64,000 bases of DNA. Origin: Gavia stellata (lineage: Eukaryota; Chordata; Aves; Gaviiformes; Gaviidae). The DNA lies in NCBI RefSeq assembly GCF_030936135.1, contig NC_082598.1, positions 53,536,347-53,600,346 of the forward strand, given 5' to 3'. Of this stretch, positions 36,917 through 48,536 are shown in pieces; the first letter of the stretch is position 1; each line of letters opens with the position of its first letter. Under the pieces are notes generated by a model. That model was not told the DNA's origin. It did no database searches and saw only the letters and a list, made by a program, of their open reading frames with translations. The translations under genes were made by a program, and so were the position numbers.

Positions 36917-39589
36917 GTAAGGGGAAGTAAATCCAGTCCCAGACTGATCTTTTCCTGCTGTTGCTCTTTGTGCCTTAGGAAGAAACAAAGCCAAAACCAA
37001 AGCACCCCCCTCCAACTGCACGTGATTAGAGAGGTAAACTGCATTTAACAGTATCGCTGAATTCCTGTTGGTCGTGCGGGGAGCGGTGCCTTGACCCGTG
37101 GTTGCTGATACTTGCTATTATTCCTATTGCATACATGCAGTGGGCGCCAGATGCATGAGAGTCGCACGATGCTGTCCTAGCACAGACCTGCTGGCTATCA
37201 GTGATCATCCCAAAGACTTAGGTTAGTCGTGGCAGAGGATGCCTCTTGCTGTGTATGTTTTTAGACCGATAATAACATTGAATCCTCTTTCTAGTCCCTG
37301 CAACATGCATTACTGTTGTTCATAATTCCACACGCATCTGGGACCAGGTCTCCAGTGGTTAATCAGTCAGTTCAAGTTGACTGAAGTCCATTAAGCTTTT
37401 CTTATTTAAAAGACCTGATAATCCAGCCCTAGGACAATAACTAGTCACTAAAGCGGATTTTCTACTTGAAAAATGTAGCTGAAGATAGAATGTAGAGTAA
37501 GAACTCATGCACTGATTTTTTTATTTTATTTCTCATTTGAGAACAAATGGATGTGTATTAGTTTAGTAGATTCTGGGGCAAAGTTTTAGCTTTTTTGTTT
37601 GTTTGTTTAAACATCACTTTCTGAAAGTTGGTAAAACTATTTTGGCTGGATGTTACAGAATACATTTTATAGAAATGTATTCCTAAGTAAGTGTAAATTC
37701 ATCCACATAAACTCTTGACATTGGCAGCAATGAGCAATGTTTGTGGTGGTCAGCATGGAGTTTAGTCTGTGAGAGTCAGTTTAAAGTCACAGGAGAATTT
37801 GTAATTGTGGCATTCTGAGTTGAAAATCCAGATCAGCGTGCAGATGCACTCTTAGTTACACAAACAGCAGATACTTACACAAATGCATGCTCAGAGAAAG
37901 CCTTCACTCATGTAAGCTGTTCCCTTCACGCCTGTGAAATTCTGCACAGATGGGCTGCAGAATCAGGCCTATGGAGAGTAGTATGTAAATGTTTCGCTGT
38001 TTACTAGCAAGCCATTAAGTCAGTGAAACCTCATAAAATTCTGCCTTCCAACATAAGAGTTATGTACTATGTTGGTTTTTTCATTTTAAAAAGTTCTTTA
38101 GACTGTGAGAGAAGCTCCAAAAGGAAGTCAATATTTGTTCACACTTACTTAGTATATCAATAAATTTCATTTCAGTTTGGAAAACACTGCCATGATTTCT
38201 TCTTGCTGCTGACTGAGTTTATTCTACGTTAAAACTACTTAAAAATACTGAACCAATGCCTAACACTAGACATCTGCCTTATTAAGATTTTAGTTATTTG
38301 GACATACTATCTCCTACTTATACAAAAAGCAATAAAACAAGCTTTCGGTAGTGGCAGAAGTTGTTTGGATCGATGTTGGTTTTGCTATGTGTCTATATAG
38401 GGTAAATAAAGCATCACTTGGGCACCGTGGTGGCAGACCCATTAAATAGCAGAGAGAATATTTGTTGAAAGAAAAATTTCATAGAGTTGGAACAGGATTC
38501 TAGCTGCTCTATGTTGCAAAGTTGTCTATTTTAGCACGACGAACAAAAGGCGGTGTATTCATTCAACATATTCTGAAGACTTTGGTTTGAAATAAGCTCT
38601 CCCACTGCTGGTATCCTGATAGTATATTGTGGAAATACATTTCAGGACTTGCTTCGTTAAATGTGGCTGGACAGGGCTGAAGTCAGCACCTTTATTAAAG
38701 CCTTAAGTAAATATGTCATCCTTGGTGCCAGGCCTGTTTTAATTTGTCATTGCTGTATCCTACTATGAAAGCTCAGAAAAAAGACATAGTTCGAACTGTA
38801 GATTCTCACTGCAACCGGGTACAAATACTGTGTACAAATACATGCTACTGCCAGTGCCCAGTGCTATGGCTGTGATCATTGTGTCTTTTGGAAACATTCA
38901 GGTTAGGCTGTGATTGACTGTTAGAATTGTACATCAAATTTAACATAAACTTTAAGTACAAAGAAAGAGAAGATGAACTTAAAAATAAGCTTCTAGGAAC
39001 AACCTTCTGACCTCCAGGATTCCATGAAAAATATGTATGTTCCTTAGCATTTAAAAAACAAACAGCAATTTGGCTTCTGATGAACTTACGTCCGAGGTCG
39101 TATCTCATGGGAAACAGAGTCTAGGGAGAGCATCCAGCTGCAGGTCAGAGGTTGCTGAACTGCAAATTAACCTATGCACCAAGGTACCGTCTACAAAGGC
39201 AAGCGACTTGTGTTCTCAAAGTGCTTTTCCAGACCTGGTGTGTTCTGGAAACTGGGTTTTACCCCCTCGCCATGAAAAGAAAGGAGGACCACATACATGA
39301 AAGTGGGATTTAACACTGGTAAAGCAAGGCTTGTTAAGCAAGATGGAAGAAACAACAGCTAAGCCTAAGTTTTGAGCTCATCTCAGTACAGAACTAGCAG
39401 GATAAAATACCCCAGAGAAACCATGAAGTCCTCATCCCAGCTGTACATCTGTCTTACTAAGGAAATGAGAGTCATAATTGGGTCTGATACAACACCTCTG
39501 CTTTAAACAATAAAAGATATTCCTGGAAATCCCAGCGAAAGCGCAGGCTGAGACCAGTCGAAAGGAGAAATATATCTTTACTGATTTAG

Positions 39590-40510
39590 AGCCTATATAA
39601 GCAGAAGTGGTGGTGCCACCGTGTCTGGCTCCCTGCCTGTAGAGCTAGTGATGAATGGGCAAGGGAATGATTGGAGGAATGATGGGGTTTGATGTGTGCG
39701 CACAGTCTCCACGCCTCAGATTTCACTGCAGTTTTTACTCGGATAACCGTAACGTTGTGAACTGGAGGGACCTGGGGAGGGAGGAGAACCTCCTCTCCCT
39801 TTGATACGCTGAATTCTCCCTTGAACCTGCTGGGTGGCATTTTCAATGCACTCCTCAGCACGATCCGTTGGATGGCAGAGTGAGGGGAACGAGTGGTGGA
39901 GGAGGGGGAAATCATGGGAAAATAACCGACAGGCAGCTTGGTACCTTCCTTTTGTTGCCATCTCTCCCTTTCTGCGCTGCTCATCACTGGCACCAGCACA
40001 CAGCACTGTTTTCGTACAACCTGAAGCTGCTAACGTGCCGTTTGCTGGGCTTTGCTATTAGCAGCCATCCAAGGTATGTGAAGAAGCTTCCCAAACCAAC
40101 CGCATGTTTGTTCTGCGCTCCCCTCACCACGCACCGTAATCGCTCACTGCTGCCTCCGTGGAAGCTACTGCTTGTTCTCATGACCCCGCTGCTTGGCATG
40201 CTGCAGTTGCCAAGTAACATAACACTAAAAAGCACAGCGCTGGACTTCGTAGAGGACCGAGCATCTCCATCACGCAAACTGGCACCAACTGGTACCCACC
40301 GCAGTCTCCACCACGGAGCCCACGAGCCAGTGATGAAGCAGCCCCACAGCTGAGCTGCCCCATCCCTCCACCTGGCCAAGGAGGTGCTGAAAACGGTGCA
40401 GGGAAAGGGAGGTTTGTCCTGCTGCTCTGTGGGGAACAGCACGGGCTGTAGGAGAGAAGTGTTGATCTCCAGCAGCACCAGCCTGGCTCAGTTTAGCAGA
40501 ACAAACTGAC
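39590..40510. other. GC-rich, CpG-rich patch of unknown role
   Basis: About 900 bases clearly richer in G+C than the surrounding intron, with roughly three dozen CpG by hand count. Overlapping open frames occur on both strands: 161 codons at 39868-40353 (+), 137 at 39586-39999 (-) and 164 at 39984-40478 (-). None shows a domain, transmembrane segment or motif I know, and long antiparallel frames are expected in GC-rich DNA. It could be a regulatory CpG island, a non-coding RNA or an old insertion. Confidence 0.35.
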
Positions 40511-42154
40511 ATTGCTGGTCTAAGAATGGGGGCATGCTTTTAATCTTGTGTTGTCCACGTGCCAGCGGGTTTATGAAGTCCTCAAGTGAGCAAGCAAATG
40601 AAATTCTGCCAAAATGCTTTGAAAATGCAGGAAGTATTTGAAAGGTGAGACAATAGCTCACTTATCGTCAGTATTGCCTCTCGTCATACGTAGCCAAATA
40701 AATATAAAGACATACGGAAGTTATTCTACTCTCCTGTGAGAGCCAGTTACATGCCCATGCTGTGTCGTGAGCTAAAGCTCTGTTAGCTGAGTTCATCAGC
40801 ATGGGGGACATCGCCTACTGCCAGAGCGTAAGCATCGCTGCTGCTGCAGTCTGCATCCGCCGCTCCCAGCACGGAGATCAAGACACATTCCTCTATGTCT
40901 TGCATGCTTTCCTTGCACTTGCTTCACATAATTGCATTCGGGTACCAAAAAATTTTGCAGTGTTGGAGCCTGAAGTTTGTTTCAGAGCTACACAACGCTT
41001 CCAAAATGCCTTCTGGCCTCTGGGAAAATCAAACTGCGTTTATTTACTTTTCTGAATGTCAGAAGCCCATTAGAAACATTGAACACAGGGTTTGGATCAT
41101 TTAAATCCAAAAAATGATCGGAATTTGATTCAAGATTTCAGCATCTTTATCATCCCTCTCCCAATTGTACATACTCGGGCACACGCAGGCAGCATGAACA
41201 TTATGGGTGCTTTACAAGTTCTGGTAGTGTTGTGTCTGTGTAAATGCGCAGACTTCCATGGCTTTAATGTCTAGCATACACAAGTATGAGCAAGATCTGA
41301 GTTGCTCCCTCTGTGTCTGACATCAGCCTTCATTACTGCTAAGTACAAAAGCCCAACTTCCATCGTGGCTCACTCTGTGAAGTGGGAAAACCCTTGCTGT
41401 GGACAGGTATGCAGGTTTCTCTCAAGTATAAAATCCCACTATATGGTCTGTGTGCTCTGTGCATCCTCTCCTCAGCTGATGGGCTGCAACATCTTAAACT
41501 GTTACAAACCACACATTTTAGAGGGAGATGGCTGGCCGACACAGGCTGCTTACAAAGCATGAGCTAGAGCCCTTAGCCCTGCCGAGCAGCCTCCGCGAGA
41601 GAGGGCTGCATTCCCCGGTGGGCTCTCGGTTTCGGCTCGCGGCTCCCTTGGAGTGGCAGGCCAGGTAGAAATCTGCTGCGGCAGGGAGAATGATGGGCTC
41701 CAGTGTTTTCCTGATAGACATCGTGACCGTGTCCCCTTTCAAAGGCATTGGCTGTGTCTTGAATGTTTACATTGTTAATGCTCCCGGAGCAGGTAATGGC
41801 AAGCTAAAACATGACCAGTGTGATCAAAAGGTGTGTTAGTAGGCAGTCTCTGTTTGTAGTGGAAAGGGGAAGGAAAGAAACAGTTTGGGGGCAAAAACAG
41901 AAGGAGAAACTGGATCTTTAAAATAAAAGGGCCTGACAGTAAACCGAGAGTCCCTTAGGAATCTCCTTGTCTCATTACCCTTGTAAATCTGAAACGTAAT
42001 AGTGCCGTTCCAGGATGAGTCGATACGGATAGATTTCTTGCATTTTACGATGTGTTCGGCATGAGTGTGAAAGATGCAAGACAGCGAGGTTGGGAGAGCT
42101 TCAGAAAGCATAGTCCTCATTTGCCTTACACCAGATAGCAACTTTGGGAAAGCA

Positions 42155-42170
42155 GTGTGTGTGTGTGTGT
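42155..42170. repeat. (GT)8 microsatellite
   Basis: Sixteen bases of perfect GT alternation. Confidence 0.9.
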
Positions 42171-43073
42171 CTGCGTGCCGAAATACCATAATTTTGAGAC
42201 TTTGAGGGGTGGGGGATGTTGAAGAAGAATAGTTCTTGCTTTCTTTGTTTTTCAGCAGAGGAGCAAGCATGAAGGTCAGACTTGCTTGCCTGAGTTGAGA
42301 ATACAAATTTGGACATTAATGGTGTACTTTAAAGGAGAATATGAGTCTCCCATGCAAAGATTGACTGAAACATTGTAATAGTTCTTACATAACAGCATTT
42401 TCTACGAGTTATTTGACGCATTTCATTTTCAAAGTGTTGTACAGAAGAGCTGCTGGAAGGGTAGTTTTGCCCACCAGCATAGGAAGGACTTGCTGGCACA
42501 CAGGGCTGCTATAGAGCAAATGGAGGAGAATATTCCTGTTCAGGTGTTTAGAACAAGATCCGAGAGACAGATTATTCTGCAGTGATGGAAATATACTTTC
42601 AAGGCCTCTTGGGAGCTGGATGGTCTGCTGTGTCTTCCCTCCTAGGATAAATGCAATTATTCATTTTTTTTTTTATATATTAACTGCTCGAGTAAGAGTG
42701 ATTTAAGATAGAGGCAGTAATTTTTGTATGTCCTGGCTGACCGCTTAGGTTAAGACACAGAGCTACAGGTCTTAATTGATTTTCATTCAGAGCCAAACAG
42801 GGAATTGCAAATCAAGGCGATGTTTTGCCTGAGTGAAGGCTGAAAACTCAAGCAGGCTTTTGGAGGTGCCGGTTCTGCCCTGGTCAGTGAGGGTCGAAGA
42901 GGAAGCATGCAAAACGCCTGGGGAATCCAGGGGTATCTTGCACAGGACTTCAGTAGAAAAGGAAGGAAAAGATCTTGTGCTCGCTGCACTTTTTAAGGCG
43001 TGTGTGTCTTTTGATACTAACTTTGTACCACCTCCCTTCCCAAATTTTCCACCTTCCTTGTTTTTAACCCCAG

Positions 43074-43170
43074 ACTTTGCTGAAGGAAACATTCACCATA
43101 AGGCCCTGCTGATCTCGGTGACTGTTTGCAGCATACTTCTGGTGCTTATCATCATATTCTGCTACTTCAG
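43074..43170 (+). CDS. BMPR1B: BMPR1B coding exon 4: transmembrane segment
   Basis: Encodes the rest of Asp117 through residue 148 plus two bases of Arg149. The short stalk [10 protein letters not shown] is followed by about 22 hydrophobic residues ([22 protein letters not shown], 127-148), the single membrane helix. It ends at a basic stop-transfer signal (R149, K151 and R152, continued in the next exon). The acceptor is TTAACCCCAG and the donor TTCAG|GTAAAT. Length is 97 nt, phase 1 to 2. The open frame extends in phase upstream of the acceptor, but that part does not resemble the receptor. Confidence 0.98.
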
Positions 43171-44127
<957 letters not shown>

Positions 44128-47100
44128 TAGAAGACAAAATGAGGCACAAGAAATTCTATATATGTGTCCTCAGTTGTTGTTCTAGGTTTTTTTTCTCTCC
44201 CAGAAATGACAAGGATTTAAGCTGGAGAACAGCTGCTTTAGAAGCGGGAGACTTTTTTCATGTAGATTAGGTCAAAAAAGCTTAGGGTTTTTTTTTTTTT
44301 TATCTCAGCTCATTTCTTATTTTAGATACCGATGGATAAGTACAGGCTAATAGAGCTCACAGAAATTCATCAGGATTTACTCCAGCGTACAGGACAGCAT
44401 CTGGCCCGCTGGTCTTATTTTCTTGCTTTTTATGTGCAACGCACAATAGCATTCCAAACACTGACACATCGTCTTTATGTAAAGGGAACTGTAATTCATC
44501 AAACCTGGAAACTTTTTATGTGTAGACTTCACTTTGCATTCAGAAGTCAAGAGCGAATTTCGTTCCCTTGTAGTGTGGCAATCTCAAAGGTTAAAGGCAC
44601 AGGGATGGAGTTTGTGATTATTTCTGAACTGACTCCAGGATGACTGAGCCCCCTGAGCGCACCTGCTGACAAGGCAGCAGTTTTACCTGCTGTGGCAAAA
44701 CAGTTCGGTTCACCAGGGGTTTTGTTTCTGGGGGTCATCGTTGCTTTTTAGCACTGGAAAAAAAAGCCAGGTTACTTATTTAAATACTGCCTCTGAGAAA
44801 ATGAATTAGATTTCATTTTCATTTTTCAGAGATGATATGTCCCTCCTGTCTCCCAAACCTATTAGTTTGTAGTGATCCTATTACTGTAGATGTTGTCCAG
44901 TTTCCAAGTACTACATACTATCTATCTGGGTTTTGCCCACATATCTTTTTTTCTACACCCTAAAGAAGAAACAAAATGGGAAGTTTTATAATTCCTTAAA
45001 ATAAAGCAACAGGCTGAGTGGTTGGCGAAAATCCGACTAAACTCAGTTTGTTCTGGCAGGAGTAAGTGCTTAGCGTCCCATTTAAAAAAAGTGCTGACTT
45101 TTTTAAAAATCCAATTTTCTGACAAGTAACATAGCTATTGAGAAAAAAAGCCAAGCTGCCAAGTGGGTGCTGTGACTGGTGCTGAGCATGGAAAACCCAC
45201 AGTCATTTTTCTCTGTTGAGAGCAACTCTTGTCATTTAGGTCTAGGCTTTAAGAAAGCTTTGCCATATCCCATACCCATGTCCCTTTAGCAGCCGTGGAA
45301 AGGGAGGGATCACACTTACAGTTTAGTACCATTCCTAATGAGTACTTCCAATTGATTTAATTGTGAGGGGTTCTTGCTTTTTTTGCTTTGGTTTTTTGCA
45401 TAACACCTGCCACATCAAGGTCTTGGTCTGCGCTTCGTGGTCCTACCTGTTACAGTGACAGAAATAATATAATAATTTAGAGCAAACACAAGGAACTTTG
45501 TTGTTCTTCTCTGAGAGGGTGTGTTTCCAGCAGCCCACGTGGGTAGCAGGTGCCGGGGGGCATCCTGTACCAGGGCATGGCTCGATACTTCATCCCAGGA
45601 TGCCCTTGAGACAAAAAAGCTGGAGCAACACTGTTTGTGACCGCTTGTGCTTTGTGCCTTCCTCCATCCCAGTGAGATGGTTGAAGATGGGATCTACGGT
45701 CTTCCTGGTGTCCCCAGGTCTACTCTTGTGGTGGACAGAAAAACTAACTTCTGCTAATTAACTGCTGTAATGGCCAAGGTGGCCTCGTGACTGGGTCGTT
45801 GCTCAGTAGCTCTTAGAGCTGTGCCAGTGCTCCTTGAAGCAGAAACCATCCTGTCTTCTGCCAGTCCTCCTCTCTCAATCCTGGAGAGTTTGTAGCCACT
45901 GGACCAAGTGTTCTTCCTGAAGGCGCTCTTTTCCCCTCTCTCTTTGCCTATGAAAATGCATACATTTTTTCCCCAGACTTTCCCTTTAAGTAGTGATTTT
46001 CTGTGGAAGAGAAAAAAGACGAGAGCTATAATGAACCTTGCACTTGGTAGTAGATGCTTGCTGCATTTCCCAGACAGCTACAACCGCTACAGGCTCACTA
46101 GAAAAGCACAGATTAATACCTTTGGGCCCATGCCTGAATCAAGTATATGGAAAGTGTCTGGAAATAACTTTCTAGACTTTATTGTGGAAGAGTTTGTTTT
46201 TAACTGTATTCTTTCTTGTGCAAAGACTGAAACATCCAAAGTTATTATTTCAGGAAAGTAAGCCACAAATTTATTACAAAATGTCGCTTTATGCTAAACA
46301 GTAATGTTTTCCTTCAGTGCAAAACATTTATTCTAATGGGTACAAATATTATACCAAAACCAAGCATTAACCAAGAGTTTATCGATGCTTTGACATTCAG
46401 GAAGCGTTCTCTCTCCTGACCTGTTCGTACCTCTGACAGAAAAGTTTGCTGCAGGTCAAATGCTGCCAGTCAAATTTGAAACCAAGAAAAAAATACAGTA
46501 AGTTGTAAGTAAAGACTTTGAGCCAAGAAACCGGGGTGCACAATTAAGTCTGTGCAAGCAAGGAGAACCCCATTGGCCTTGACAGAGCAAGAAGTGTAGG
46601 CGAAGCTGTTGCCCCCGTGAATCCACATGCAAAATTGGGGAAGGAGATTAAATGCTAGGGACATTTATTTCGGTCTGTATGAAGAGTTTGCTAAATTACA
46701 GTTTGGTCTCTACCTTTTCACATATTGTTTTTCCTAATTCCTCTTCCAATGAATTTTGCTTTTTGAGGGACTGCGTCCCAGCCATGGGTATGAAGTTCTC
46801 TGTTCAAAATACTGAAGTTACAAGAGGTTGGTTTGTCTGAATTTTCATCTGCAGTAGCTGAACATCAGAAAAATACAATGCAGAAAGTAGAAATAGTTGG
46901 TAATTGGATTGATTCCAGTCAGGGAGTGGAAACAAAGGGCCATGTAACCTTACCTGGCTGCTCACAGAGCTCAAGGAGCAAAATACACAGATTTGAAATG
47001 AAAAAAAAAAACCCAACCCCACTCAATGTAAACAATTCACATGAACACATCATTCAGCATGCTTATGAAATCAGTTCATCCAACAATTTTGATTAACCAA

Positions 47101-48536
47101 TTTGTTTTAGAAATTGTAATCAGTTTATGATTCAAGAAAGGGCTAAATTCCTTAAAATAAAATAAATTGTTCATAGGAAATCGTTTGACCAGTTCTAGCA
47201 AGAGGAAACCAGGTTAAGGCCCTTCACATAGTATTCTGCCGCCTGAAAACCCATAACAGAAATGTGTTTTTCATTTTCTTAATGTAATTTAATAAGGAAC
47301 TTTTCATCATTAAGTATTGTAATTCCATGTACTTTATGATGCCATTACATATATTTACACAAATTAAGTTATTTGATATAACTGCATTATTGTTCAGGAT
47401 GCATTTTTAAAATGGGCAAAATAGAAAGCAACAATGCTAAAATGACATTACAAAATGTTACAGCAAAATTCCAATGTAATATAACTATTGTTCGATCACT
47501 ATATGAGAGTATAAAAGAGAATAAATCAATTTTAAAAATTAAGGCTAATCTCTGTTCTTGGCTTTCACTGATGTTAATCAAAAATAATGGCCCTGAAGCC
47601 ACATCTTGGAAGTCTAATAATACATTGCAGGGCTGAAAAAATGGAATTCTGTTTAAATGACAAAAGAAGAAAGCTGGGACTTTTGAAATAGCTTTGCATA
47701 AATGCCACTGTATGTTTTTCTTCTTTAAATTGTCTAACATGAAAAGCAGTAATTTATTTACAAAATAAATGATAAGGGACCTTACCTAATGGGTTTTGAG
47801 TTCGTCTTGGACATACGTTCATGCTGCAGTGGGGTTGTGGCAGTCCTGCTCTGCATTACCAAACCGGTAATTTCCACTGGACCTCCCAGGAATAACAAAG
47901 GAAGCAAATTATTTTAAACTCAAGTTTTGATCATTTCTGTCAGCCCAGATGGCAAAAATATTTGGGATTACATGAAATGCATATGACTTCAGGGTATCTC
48001 TGCCATGCTGCTGAGTACATTGATCTCATGCTACAGCTGCACAAACGGTTTGACTTTAGCATCAGTTCACAGTACAGCCACTGGCAAAGCTGGTATAGAC
48101 ACTAGAAAGGGCAGATTTGAAGCTGTGCTTCCATATCTTTGGAAAAAAAATTCTTATTTTTTATTACTATGTAATGATCATTATTAAAATTAATGTAGGC
48201 ATGTGGGTTCTAACTGTGGAAGTAGTGGCTGAGGTTCCTAAGACCAAATCTATATTTTGAAATTATTAGGCATGGGATTTTCAAGGAAGGTGATAGGAAG
48301 CTGCTCTGAGTAATTTTGCTAGTTTTGGAGTGCTGATATGCGTTTGGTTCTTGTGAGCCCTAGTTTTGACTCTTAGCGGTGTTGAGTACGTAACAAACAT
48401 CCCCGTTCTAATTAAGAATGTGTTACCTACCCCTTTGGAAGTTGGGTTGGGTTGGGGTGGCCAGGAGTGTTTTCTGTCAAAACTTTTCCAAAAATGACAA
48501 AAAAATTTCCACAAAGTGGGAACCTCCCACGGGAAA

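Larger units (their letters stand above)
36917..43073 (+). other. BMPR1B: Intron between coding exons 3 and 4 (6157 bp)
   Basis: Starts GTAAGG and ends ACCCCAG. It is mostly AT-rich. It contains a GC-rich, CpG-rich patch at about 39590-40510 with overlapping unrecognised frames on both strands, and a (GT)8 at 42155-42170. The upstream extension of the frame before exon 4 (42833-43073) is intronic. Confidence 0.92.

Noticed and set aside
39868..40353. 161-codon plus-strand frame and 164-codon minus frame overlapping it
   Set aside because: Both strands being open at once in GC-rich DNA is expected by chance; neither resembles a known protein. Kept only as a composition finding.
42833..43073. 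Open frame upstream of exon 4 as an extended exon
   Set aside because: The acceptor at 43071-43073 and phase agreement with exon 3 place the boundary at 43074; upstream residues are not receptor-like.
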